27,500 nucleotides of DNA from Symbiodinium natans (GCA_905221605.1 CAJNDS010000213.1:290712-318211); one strand, 5' to 3'; positions 15,736-22,493 are shown, numbered from the stretch's first letter. Made by a program: numbers and translations. The notes: a model not told the origin generated them from the letters alone.

Positions 15736-15918
15736 CTAGCGAAGATTTATGCGCAGATGTGCAAAAGCTGTTGGAGTTTCGAGCCACATGCTTGGCGACA
15801 GTACGAATATGTCTGCATAAGTCTTCTGCCAGGTCAAAAAGTTGCCAACGAAGGGGGTCTTTGCTTGAGGATTTAGCATGTCACGTGCTCTTACACCTTC
15901 CAGAATTTTCCGATAACC
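15736..15918 (-). CDS. Candidate exon, unknown product
   Basis: Sixty codons open on the minus strand to TAG at 15736: KILEGVRARDMLNPQAKTPF, then TWQKTYADIFVLSPSMWLET and AFAHLRINLR. Residue use (W, F, Y, D spread evenly) looks like real protein; the overlapping plus-strand frame at 15642-15947 is rich in R, S, C and L, as antisense frames often are. A GC donor (CTTC|GCTAGTTG) just before the stop could extend it. Confidence 0.5.
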   Translation of the reverse strand, partial: GYRKILEGVRARDMLNPQAKTPFVGNFLTWQKTYADIFVLSPSMWLETPTAFAHLRINLR

Positions 15919-15943
15919 CTAACCCTAATTCCCAATATCTAAG

Positions 15944-16061
15944 CTAGTGAGAGTAACCTAGTAGCCCAGTAACCACATTATAATCAGGGCACCCTTTTTT
16001 GGTTGGTTACTTTATCAGCGAACCCAGAAACAGGGCACCACTGGGCTACTAAGGTAACTAG
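15944..16061. repeat. Foldback element, family IV
   Basis: Ends CTAGTGAGAGTAACCTAGTA + GCCCAGT and ACTGGGCTACTAAGGTAACT + AG: inverted repeats of about 22 bp, 118 bp element. Confidence 0.7.
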
Positions 16062-16069
16062 CGTAGACC

Positions 16070-16172
16070 CTCAACCCTAGACCCTAGACCCTAGACCCTA
16101 AACCCTAAACCCTAAACCCTAAACCCTAAACCCTAAACCCTAAACCCTAAACCCTAAACCCTAAACCCTATC
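16070..16172 (-). repeat. (CCCTAGA)n then (CCCTAAA)n array
   Basis: Three CCCTAGA units, then eleven CCCTAAA. Confidence 0.95.
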
Positions 16173-16201
16173 ACTAGCGTAGTCGGCTCATGCGCAAGCA
16201 C

Positions 16202-16262
16202 CGAGGGATTTGTGGCGCCTCAGCGCTCGTCTCAAGTGCCTGGGCTTGCCCCCGCTGGCTGC
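16202..16262 (-). CDS. Candidate exon, unknown product
   Basis: Acceptor CCCTCTTTCAG with a good pyrimidine tract, donor CCCTCG|GTGCTTG; frame AASGGKPRHLRRALRRHKSL, strongly basic. Confidence 0.4.
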
Positions 16263-16289
16263 CTGAAAGAGGGCTGCCTGGCTGTTCAG

Positions 16290-16490
16290 GGATAAACCCT
16301 AAACCCTAAACCCCCCTAAACCCTAAACCCTAAACCCTCAACCCTAAACCCCAATAAACCCTAAACCCTAAACCCTACACCCTACACCCTAAACCCTAAA
16401 CCCTAAACCCCCCTAAACCCTAAACCCTAAACCCTAAACCCTAAACCCTAAACCCTAAACCCTAAACCCTAAACCCTAAACCCTAAACGC
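16290..16490 (-). repeat. (CCCTAAA)n array
   Basis: About 27 units with CCCCCCTAAA and CCCTACA variants; constant orientation. Confidence 0.95.
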
Positions 16491-16529
16491 TAACCCTTTC
16501 GTGAAAAGCTCATGCACCACATCCCCAGG

Positions 16530-16796
16530 CTTGGAGGTTCCTGGGTACCTAGAAGTGAGGTTTTGGAAGTAAGGTAACTGAGGTGATCGCTGCTTGGAGG
16601 TTCGCGGTACTTTTTAACCAACTATGGTTAAAAACTGTACTTATAACCCACTTATAAGCCTCTTAAGTGCCCTATACTATGGTCAGAATTAGAAGTACAG
16701 CTAGTACAGTTATACTTGGTTACTAAGTACCCTGAACCTCCAAGTTAGGGCCTGGTCACTTCTGCCCTACTTTACAAGTACCCATGAAGCTCCAAG
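16530..16796. repeat. Nested foldback elements, family II
   Basis: Outer pair: CTTGGAGGTTCCTGGGTACC at 16530 and GTACCCATGAAGCTCCAAG ending at 16796. Inner pair: CTTGGAGGTTCGCGGTACTT at 16593 and AAGTACCCTGAACCTCCAAG ending at 16744. The inner 152 bp is a full copy of the same family inserted in, or duplicated within, the outer one. Confidence 0.75.
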
Positions 16797-16841
16797 CAGT
16801 TGAAGCAAGGCAACCCGCTGTGGCGACCTCCGATCCTGATG

Positions 16842-16880
16842 CTAAACCCTAAACCCTAAACCCTAAACCCTAAACCCTAG
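16842..16880 (-). repeat. (CCCTAAA)n short array
   Basis: Five units. Confidence 0.9.
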
Positions 16881-16900
16881 TACACCCAAAAAAACAACTC

Positions 16901-16949
16901 CCCGGTCCCAGGCGCCTGTGGTGGCATATGGCCGTCCAGCGGACCTTCT
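16901..16949 (-). CDS. Candidate exon, unknown product
   Basis: Acceptor AACCCAG, frame KVRWTAICHHRRLGPG, flanked by CCCTAAA at the left and degenerate TTTAGGG at the right like the supported exons. It lies downstream of the SET gene stop, so it would belong to the other gene. Confidence 0.35.
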
Positions 16950-17229
16950 CTGGGTTTGGGGTTTAGGCTTTGGGTTCCCTAAACCCCCCAAAGGCCAAGC
17001 TATGGTCACAGGAAGGCACGCCCGAATTTTCCCTACCCCAAGAAGAGTCCCTGCAAGCACAGAGCGCGGCTTTGACTTCGGAGTTTGGGGGGCTGTTGAA
17101 CACAACCCTTGGCATCATCACGTCAGGCATGCCGAGTGGGAGCTCAAATCCGTTCGAGTTTAGTTTGGGCCGGCCGAGACTTTTTCCACGCGTTTCCATG
17201 GCTTCAATTCTGAATTCGGCACCCGGCCT

Positions 17230-18210
17230 TCAGCCTGCCTCCTCGTCGGCGATGTCGGCCACCAGGTCGCGCATGGCTGCTTCAAGCATCCTCACGCTGG
17301 GGGGAACAGCAGTGGACCCGAAGGGACCACTGAAGGGAGCGTTCCGCGCCTGGCTCACGCCCGCATCCTCTTCGCTGGCATCGGAGTCGGACTCTTCCTC
17401 ACTGCCCTCCGAGTCCTCGCTGCCCTCGTCCCCGCTGCTCTCAGACGGGGTGCCGGTGGTGTCGGCGCGGGCAGCACGGGCCTTGCGGACGGCCAAGGCT
17501 GCCGCCAGGCCTGCGGGGGAGAGCTGGATCCCTGGCACGTTGCCAAACTTTGGCAGGTTTGACGGGTAGCCTCCATCCGGTCGTCCGATCTCCCGCTTCT
17601 CCTCGTCCTTCTCCGTGTCTTCGGGCTGGCTTCGCTCACCGTCTCCATCACCGCCATCGCCGTCGCCCTTCACGGCACGGACCATCACCTCGTCCTGGCA
17701 GCGGCGGCAGGTGCAGACGAAGCCCCAGTTCCTCCAAAGCGCGGCGACGCGCTCCGGCAGGGGCGTGGACGGGGAGACGTAGGCGAGGTTCAGCTCGTCC
17801 CCCGCCCGCACCTTACGGAGGGCCACCATGTCGGCGAAGCAGCCATCGGCATAGCGCATGGTGAAGTTGGGCTGGCAGGAATGATTCGAGAGGGCCACGC
17901 AGGGGTAGAGGGCACTGCCCTCAAACCTCGGGAGATTGAAGGGCTCCTCGCCATCCTTCCTGCTGGGGGCCGTTTCCTCCGGATTCTTCACATCCGGCTC
18001 CTCACTGCTGGCACGAAGCTTCTGCAAGGCCTCCTGACAAGCCCGGACCAGGCCCCCGTAGGACTTTCGGAAGACCTCATCCCTACACCTCTCCTGCAGC
18101 TGCTCATTCAAGGGGTGCTCAATCTGCACCCACACGTTTGAGAGGGAGAACTGCCCGATCAGGTTGGAGTAGTAGTCCAAAGACAACCTGGGGCAGGTCA
18201 GGGCGGGGAA
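17230..18210 (-). CDS. SMYD-like gene, terminal exon: SET core, post-SET, acidic tail
   Basis: Open from about 18290 (first upstream stop) to 17230; no ATG fits the conserved part, so it is an internal/terminal exon. Likely acceptor is CTCAAG|TTC at 18211 or CCCCAG 20 nt further. Domains: SET-I region LSLDYYSNLIGQFSLSNVWV, the NHSC motif in ALSNHSCQPNFTMRYADG that shapes the SAM pocket, GDELNLAY with the conserved Tyr, and the zinc-binding CTCRRC. About 150 residues follow, ending in an acidic Ser/Glu/Asp run at 17360-17440. Unlike the rest of the gene, about 980 nt run without an intron. Confidence 0.85.
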   Translation of the reverse strand, partial: FPALTCPRLSLDYYSNLIGQFSLSNVWVQIEHPLNEQLQERCRDEVFRKSYGGLVRACQEALQKLRASSEEPDVKNPEETAPSRKDGEEPFNLPRFEGSALYPCVALSNHSCQPNFTMRYADGCFADMVALRKVRAGDELNLAYVSPSTPLPERVAALWRNWGFVCTCRRCQDEVMVRAVKGDGDGGDGDGERSQPEDTEKDEEKREIGRPDGGYPSNLPKFGNVPGIQLSPAGLAAALAVRKARAARADTTGTPSESSGDEGSEDSEGSEEESDSDASEEDAGVSQARNAPFSGPFGSTAVPPSVRMLEAAMRDLVADIADEEAG

Positions 18211-18440
18211 CTTGAGATCCGATGACAACACAAAAGCACCCCAGCAAGGGCGGCATGTAACCCAAGGATCCCGAATACTGCTAAGGCATTTTCAGATTCC
18301 CTAAGGTTAGGCCCTGAACCCTGAACCCATGAACCACAAAAAGCCACAGGTGCCCCAAAAGCCAAAACCTATAAACCTACACCCTAAACCCTGAATCCTG
18401 AAGGTTCACCTTAAACCCTAAGCCCGAAACCCAAACCGAA

Positions 18441-18645
18441 ACCTAGACCCCTAAACCCTAAACCCTAAACCCGAGACACCAAACCACAAACCCTAAACCC
18501 TAGCCCTGAACCCTAAACCCGAGACCCTAAACCCTAAACCCTAAACCCTAAACCCTAAACCCTAAACCCTAAACCCTAAACCCTAAACCCTAAACCCTAA
18601 ACCCTAAACCCTAAACCCTAAACCCTAGCCCTAAACCCTAAACAC
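18441..18645 (-). repeat. (CCCTAAA)n array
   Basis: About 25 units, irregular at the left, then 17 near-perfect. Confidence 0.95.
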
Positions 18646-18654
18646 CCCCCAAAC

Positions 18655-18746
18655 GCCCAGCCACACTTCCGACCATTGCTCCTCCCAGAGGATGGCGACC
18701 AGAAGCTCCAGCGAGGCAAGGACCACCTGTCCAGCGATTGCGAGGG
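18655..18746 (-). CDS. SMYD-like gene, helical linker exon
   Basis: Frame LAIAGQVVLASLELLVAILW then EEQWSEVWLG, donor GGGC|GTTTGGGG. Two acceptors fit: ACCCTCAG at 18747 (leaves 2 nt) or GGACAG at 18727, which keeps phase 0 with the previous exon and starts at VVLASLE. Strongly helical; position between MYND and SET core fits the SMYD linker. Confidence 0.65.
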
Positions 18747-18755
18747 CTGAGGGTA

Positions 18756-18885
18756 TAGGGTTTAGGGCTAGGGTTTAGGGTTTAGGGCTAGGGCTTAGGG
18801 TTTTGGGTTTAGGGCTTAGGGTTTAGGGCTTCGGGTTTGGGGTTTAGGGTTTAGGGTTTAGGGCTGAGGGCTTAGGGTTTAGGGC
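18756..18885 (+). repeat. Degenerate TTTAGGG array
   Basis: Mixed TTTAGGG, CTAGGG and TTAGGG units; CCCTAAA in the gene sense, just before the acceptor of the exon at 18655-18746. Confidence 0.88.
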
Positions 18886-19279
18886 GTAGTCCGGGAATTC
18901 AGGAGTCTATACTGAATGTATTTAGGAAGTTTGGGCGCTTAGGAATGTAGGGGTGTAAGGGCTTTAGGAAAGTAGAGGCTCGGGGCTCCGGGTACCTTAT
19001 CATCCTTTTTGAACCATTTCAAAGGATTGTCTAGGGTACCTTTCATCTCCAGATGCGACTAAAGACAAGGGCGCAGCAAGTCTGAGTTCTCAACACCGGG
19101 GAAACATGTGCTCCTCATACTCAGAAGTTGGGAAGCATCTGCGAGGGTCTCCGAAAAGAGGGATGCCCTTTTGGGTGGTGCCTCCAATGAAGAATAAGCT
19201 ATGTTGAGGTATGTACGGGGCACCTATTTGGAGAAATGGCCCGTGCATTGTCATGGTCGTCTTTTCGGGGCTTTTTTCT
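18886..19279. other. Intron interior with small foldback
   Basis: Mostly unique sequence. At 18990-19042 GGTACCTTATCATCCTTTTT and its near-complement ending CTAGGGTACC form a 53 bp hairpin. No exon found. Confidence 0.5.
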
Positions 19280-19326
19280 ACCCTAAACCCTAAACCCTAA
19301 ACCCTAAGCCCTAAACCCTAAACCCC
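19280..19326 (-). repeat. (CCCTAAA)n short array
   Basis: Six units. Confidence 0.9.
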
Positions 19327-19576
19327 TAGGGTTTGGGGTTGAATGCTTCGGGCCAAGGCGCCCTAGATCCCGAACTCCCCAACGAGGAAGTTCCCTGCAA
19401 CAACCCTAAACTCCCTATACCCTGAAAAGTCCCCTAACCCTAAACCCTAAACTCCCCTAACCCTAAACCCTAAACCCCAAACCCTGAACTCTGAACTCCC
19501 TGAACCCTCAACATCCTATACCCTGAACCCTAAACCCCGCGGGTAACCCCAGGGTTACGGGCCATTCCTTCCCTAA

Positions 19577-19770
19577 ACCCAAAACCCTAAACCCTGAAAC
19601 CCTGAAACCCTGAAACCCTGAAACCCTGAAACCCTGAAACCCTGAAACCCTGAAACCCTGAAACCCTGAAACCCTGCCTGAAACCCTGAAACCCTGAAAC
19701 CCTGAAACCCTGAAACCCTGAAACCCTAAACCCCTAAACCCTAAATCCTAAACCCTAAACCCTAAACCCC
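19577..19770 (-). repeat. (CCCTGAAA)n octamer array
   Basis: About 17 copies of CCCTGAAA with one CCTG insertion near 19677, then heptads CCCTAAA. Confidence 0.95.
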
Positions 19771-19845
19771 CGTCCTTCCCGCCTGTTGTCGTCGCTCCCG
19801 CCTTCCCTGGGCCATGGCCGCCAGCTTCCCGCGGAGGGGCCCCGC
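19768..19845 (-). CDS. SMYD-like gene, exon
   Basis: Seventy-eight nt (26 codons, phase 0), acceptor AGCTTCCATCCAG and donor ACGGGG|GTTTAGGG, the donor being part of the repeat. Frame AGPLRGKLAAMAQGRRERRQ then QAGRTG. Weak family signal; included for phase and splice signals. Confidence 0.55.
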
Positions 19846-19863
19846 CTGGATGGAAGCTAAACT

Positions 19864-20062
19864 TAGGGTTTCGGGTTTCGGGTTTAGGGTTTAGGGTTTA
19901 GGGTTTAGGGTTTGGGGTTTAGGGTTTAGGGTTTAGGGTTTAGGAGTTTAGGAGTTTAGGAGTTTAGGAGTTTAGGAGTTTAGGAGTTTAGGAGTTTAGG
20001 AGTTTAGGAGTTTAGGAGTTTAGGAGTTTAGGGCTTAGGGTTTAGGATTTAGGGGTTAGGGT
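19864..20062 (+). repeat. TTTAGGG array with (TTTAGGAG)n core
   Basis: About nine heptads, then eleven copies of the octamer TTTAGGAG (19942-20030), then degenerate heptads. Confidence 0.95.
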
Positions 20063-20237
20063 TGGGGGTTAGGGGTTAGGGTTCTTCAGGGTTTTGTGGA
20101 GGTTGGAATCGGTTTTCGGATTTGCAGGATTTGGGGTTGAGGATTTAGGATTTAGGCTTTAAGACTTGTAAGGCTTGTAGGGCTTAGAAAGTTTGCGTGG
20201 GCTTCTCTGCACCTTAACGCCCCGGGCCCTAACGCAG

Positions 20238-20334
20238 GAAGACCTGACAGGCCAAGTCCGAATATGGGATCGAGGCTGGAGCGGTGGAGTTTTTGACCCT
20301 CCGAAAGAGAAAAACACATTGAGTGGAGCCCGGG
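20238..20334 (+). CDS. Candidate plus-strand exon, unknown product
   Basis: Ninety-seven nt, acceptor GCCCTAACGCAG, donor CCCGGG|GTGCCTAG. Frame EDLTGQVRIWDRGWSGGVFD then PPKEKNTLSGAR looks like true protein and the minus strand is poor. It lies inside an intron of the minus-strand SMYD-like gene. Confidence 0.45.
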
Positions 20335-20404
20335 GTGCCTAGGGGAAATTTTTTTGGGGGGGGAGTCTTACACCCTAAGCCCTAAACCCTAAACCCGGTC
20401 CTGC

Positions 20405-20482
20405 CTGACAGGCGGACATGGAGGGCATGCTCTGCATGTTCAGCCAGGACATCTTCATGAATCGGCTGAAGTATGCCATGGC
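20405..20482 (-). CDS. SMYD-like gene, exon
   Basis: Seventy-eight nt (26 codons). Acceptor is the AG of CTCTGGGAG|GCC, in the downstream copy of a 22 bp duplication; GC donor TGTCAG|GCAGG. Reads AMAYFSRFMKMSWLNMQSMP. Joined to the previous exon it gives VELWE-AMAYFSRFM without a gap. The plus strand is open too (ADMEGMLCMFSQDIFMNRLK), but has no matching neighbours. Confidence 0.65.
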
Positions 20483-20497
20483 CTCCCAGAGCTCCAC
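20476..20497. repeat. Direct repeat flanking intron, downstream copy
   Basis: Matches 20716-20737 at 19 of 22 positions (on plus: CCATGGCCTCCCAGAGCTCC then AC). The two copies lie at the two ends of the intron 20483-20722. Confidence 0.75.
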
Positions 20498-20505
20498 AAC
20501 CCCAA

Positions 20506-20606
20506 ACCCCAAACCCTAAACCCTAAACCCTGAGCCCTAAACCCTAAACCCTAAACCCTAAACCCTGAACCCTAAACCCTAAACCCTAAACCCTAAACCC
20601 TGAATT
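20506..20606 (-). repeat. (CCCTAAA)n array
   Basis: About 14 units, intron of the SMYD-like gene. Confidence 0.95.
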
Positions 20607-20715
20607 GACAATTTAAGTCTGCTATTTTGGGTGATGTGCAGTTAAGGGGAGAAAAATATCTTGGAAAGGTCTGGGACCAGTTGGGATCCTACACCCTAAA
20701 CCCTAAACAAGAAAT

Positions 20716-20737
20716 CCACGACCTCCCACAGCTCCAC
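20716..20737. repeat. Direct repeat flanking intron, upstream copy
   Basis: Plus strand CCACGACCTCCCACAGCTCC then AC; its sense strand includes the end of the exon, CTGTGGGAG, and the donor GTCGTGG. Confidence 0.75.
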
Positions 20738-20829
20738 GTTGGAGTACTTCACCAGACAGATGATCTCGGCAATGACCCGGGCTGCGGCGATGAACTGCTC
20801 GTGGTACTTTACGGAGTATTGCCTCGGGG
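20723..20829 (-). CDS. SMYD-like gene, post-MYND helix exon
   Basis: 107 nt, acceptor GGGGCCAG, donor TGGGAG|GTCGTGG. Reads PRQYSVKYHEQFIAAARVIA then EIICLVKYSNVELWE. A helix with pattern FxxAARVxAEIxxL follows MYND in SMYD-like proteins. Starts with two nt that complete the codon from the MYND exon. Confidence 0.75.
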
Positions 20830-20878
20830 CTGGCCCCTGAAAACCCTCTGAAAAAAAGTTGATGAAGATGATCCTCAT

Positions 20879-20989
20879 ACACCCTAAACCCTAAACCCTA
20901 AACCCTAAACCCTCAACCCTAAACCCTAAACCCTAAACCCTAAACCCAAAACCCCACCCCCCCCCCCCCCAAAAAAAAAAAAAAAAAAA
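20879..20989 (-). repeat. (CCCTAAA)n array ending in poly(C)-poly(A)
   Basis: Ten heptads, then C14 and A20 on the plus strand, in an intron. Confidence 0.93.
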
Positions 20990-21103
20990 GCGGGGAATAT
21001 CTGCCATGATCCCAAAAAGGCCCCACCGAGTTCCTGGAAGCCCTCAATTCAAACCCTCTGAAAAGCTTTACTCAAAAAGATCCTCTTTAACCCCCCAAAC
21101 AAA

Positions 21104-21134
21104 GGAAAGTATACAATATCCCAAGGCCAAACCT
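21104..21134 (-). repeat. Direct repeat flanking a short TTTAGGG array, copy 1
   Basis: GGAAAGTATACAATATCCCA then AGGCCAAACCT. Partner at 21187-21220 has the same order with small indels; between them are CCCTAAA units and CCCCAAAAATAG repeats. Confidence 0.6.
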
Positions 21135-21186
21135 AAACCCTAAACCCTAAACCCCCCAAAAATAGAGAAAACACACCCCAAAAATA

Positions 21187-21220
21187 GGGAAAATACACCC
21201 TATCCCAAGGGCCAAACCTA
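21187..21220 (-). repeat. Direct repeat flanking a short TTTAGGG array, copy 2
   Basis: GGGAAAATACACCCTATCCC then AAGGGCCAAACCTA; overlaps the donor of the MYND exon (CTAG|GTTTGGCC). Confidence 0.6.
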
Positions 21221-21348
21221 GTTGCTGGAAGCACTTCCAGACCTGCCGCTGCTGCGGCGTCAGGTCCACGCAGAGGACGCGATGCCAGCCCTGACGCCGC
21301 CCCGCCTCCGCGCAGGCCTCGCTGCAGAAGACGGCGCCGCAGCCATTC
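21218..21348 (-). CDS. SMYD-like gene, MYND zinc-finger exon
   Basis: 131 nt, acceptor AAAAAG|G, donor CAACTAG|GTTTGG. Reads NGCGAVFCSEACAEAGRRQG then WHRVLCVDLTPQQRQVWKCF. The C, C, C, H, C spacing (GCG..FCS..C......H...C) is the second half of a MYND finger; the first half is in the exon at 22170-22237. Its first 15 nt belong to a 17 bp direct repeat whose other copy lies on the far side of a TTTAGGG array. Confidence 0.85.
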
Positions 21349-21349
21349 C
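21333..21349. repeat. 17 bp target-site-like duplication, left copy
   Basis: GGCGCCGCAGCCATTCC, identical to 21452-21468. The two copies enclose only a TTTAGGG array with a TTTTTGGGG start. Confidence 0.95.
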
Positions 21350-21467
21350 TTTTTGGGGTTTAGGGTTTAGGGTTTAGGGTTTAGGGTTTAGGGTTTAGGG
21401 TTTAGGGTTTAGGGTTTAGGGTTTGGGGTTTAGGGTTTAGGGTTTAGGGTTGGCGCCGCAGCCATTC
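21349..21467 (-). mobile_element. Introner-like insertion: telomere-repeat intron with 17 bp duplication
   Basis: A 102 bp array (21350-21451) of near-perfect TTTAGGG between two identical 17 bp copies. As an intron on the minus strand it runs GA...AG, 119 bp; splicing removes exactly the array and one copy, and the reading frame QPWNGCGAVFCSEAC continues across. Known: introner elements make target duplications that supply splice sites. Inferred: this array arrived as one insertion in MYND coding sequence. Confidence 0.75.
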
Positions 21468-21468
21468 C
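21452..21468. repeat. 17 bp target-site-like duplication, right copy
   Basis: GGCGCCGCAGCCATTCC, identical to 21333-21349. Confidence 0.95.
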
Positions 21469-21496
21469 AAGGCTGGCCCCTTGAGAACGCACATCC
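21468..21496 (-). CDS. SMYD-like gene, small MYND exon
   Basis: Twenty-nine nt, acceptor ATATTAGAG, GA donor CCTTG|GAATGG. Reads GCAFSRGQPW. Only phase and the restored frame support it; the acceptor could be elsewhere. Confidence 0.45.
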
Positions 21497-21635
21497 CTCT
21501 AATATGATCCTCTTAAACCCCCGAAATAAAGTGAAACACACACCAAGGGGTCCCAAGACCCCTACCCAGATTCTCACCGATCATTATTCTCGTTGAACAA
21601 GGAAACCCAAAAAGCTGAAAGTTCAAGTATTGGAA

Positions 21636-21796
21636 AGTAATCATGGGTTTCCCTACTACCCCTCTATACTACCCTCCCCTAGGTTCCGCCCTACATATCT
21701 TTAATTAGGCATAATTATCCCCTACATTAGCCTTCATTATGGGGGGAACCCAGGGGGGTAGAAAAGGAGGGGGGCATTAGGGGAACCCATGAAGTA
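21636..21796. repeat. Foldback element, family V
   Basis: Long imperfect inverted repeats of about 50 bp: ATCATGGGTTTCCCTACTAC at the left, and GGGGAACCCATGAAGT at the right, with internal CCCCTAGGTTCC / GGGGAACCCAGGGGGG also pairing. About 160 bp, intron position. Confidence 0.65.
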
Positions 21797-21825
21797 AGAG
21801 TACCCAGATTAGTATGACCCTCTCA

Positions 21826-21907
21826 AACCCTAAACCTAAACCCTCAACCCTAAAACCCCAAACCCCAAACCCTAAACCCCAAACCCTAAACCCTAAACCC
21901 TAAACCC
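21826..21907 (-). repeat. (CCCTAAA)n array
   Basis: About eleven units with CCCCAAA variants. Confidence 0.93.
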
Positions 21908-21926
21908 CTCTAGTGCCCAGGTTCTC

Positions 21927-22025
21927 ACAGGGCACCCGGCCGCGCAGCTGCCACTCGGGGCCCTCGAGGTCGGCAATCAGCTTGGGATCCTCGAGGTGGT
22001 CCTCCAGGCTCCCTGCCTTGGCCAC
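21927..22025 (-). CDS. SMYD-like gene, exon inside MYND region
   Basis: Ninety-nine nt (33 codons, phase 0). Acceptor CCCTGGAG, in one copy of a 16 bp duplication. Reads VAKAGSLEDHLEDPKLIADL then EGPEWQLRGRVPC. Three donors are possible: CCCT|GTGAGA (97 nt), TGT|GAGAAC (99 nt, used here for phase), and AGAGGG|GTTTAGGG further on. Confidence 0.68.
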
Positions 22026-22035
22026 CTCCAGGGAC
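22020..22035. repeat. Direct repeat flanking intron, copy 1
   Basis: GGCCACCTCCAGGGAC, 13 of 16 positions identical with 22164-22179. Confidence 0.7.
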
Positions 22036-22037
22036 CC

Positions 22038-22166
22038 AGTTTAGGGTTTGGGGTTTGGGGTTTAGGGTTTGGGGTTTAGGGTTTAGGGTTTAGGGTTCAG
22101 GGTTTAGGGTTTAGGGTTTGGGGTTTGGGATTTGGGGTTTGGGGTTTGGGGTTTAAGGGTTTAGGC
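22038..22166 (+). repeat. TTTAGGG/TTTGGGG array
   Basis: About 18 units, half of them TTTGGGG. It fills almost the whole 144 bp intron 22026-22169. Confidence 0.95.
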
Positions 22167-22179
22167 CGCCTCAAGGCAC
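22164..22179. repeat. Direct repeat flanking intron, copy 2
   Basis: GGCCGCCTCAAGGCAC; contains the GC donor (sense CTTGAG|GCGGCC), while the partner copy contains the acceptor (CTGGAG|GTGGCC) at the same position. Confidence 0.7.
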
Positions 22180-22237
22180 TTCCGGAGCGCAGAAGCCAAG
22201 CTTCCACAGAAGCGGTGGCAGTGGGTGCAGACCTCGC
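22170..22237 (-). CDS. SMYD-like gene, first MYND half exon
   Basis: Sixty-eight nt, acceptor GCAGCTAAG, GC donor CTTGAG|GCGGCC. Reads EVCTHCHRFCGSLASALRKC then LE. CTHC with RF.GS is typical for the start of the MYND finger in SMYD-like proteins of protists. Confidence 0.78.
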
Positions 22238-22339
22238 CTTAGCTGCAAGCCCTGAGAAACGGGGGCACCTCTCTGTGGAGTGTTCTTCTACGGTGAATGG
22301 ACGCGTGTGTGTCCCATAATCCCACAGCCATCCTCGAAC

Positions 22340-22422
22340 CCTACACCCTACACCCTAAACCCTAAACCCTAAACACTAAACCCTAAACCCTAAACCCTAA
22401 ACCCTAAACCCTAAACCCTCAA
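22340..22422 (-). repeat. (CCCTAAA)n array
   Basis: About twelve units with CCCTACA and CACTAAA variants. Confidence 0.93.
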
Positions 22423-22493
22423 TCGCCTAAAACAGAAACCCTAAACCCGAAACCCGAAACCCCAAAGAACTGCCAACATCCGGGCCCAGCGAC

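Noticed and set aside
16970-17569. 199-codon plus-strand frame opposite the end of the SET gene
   Set aside because: It is antisense to the acidic tail (poly Ser/Ala produced from Glu/Asp/Ser codons) and to the 3' flank; no independent support.
19535-19560. Palindrome GTAACCCCAGGGTTAC
   Set aside because: Expected to arise where CCCTAA-type and TTAGGG-type units meet; too short to call an element.
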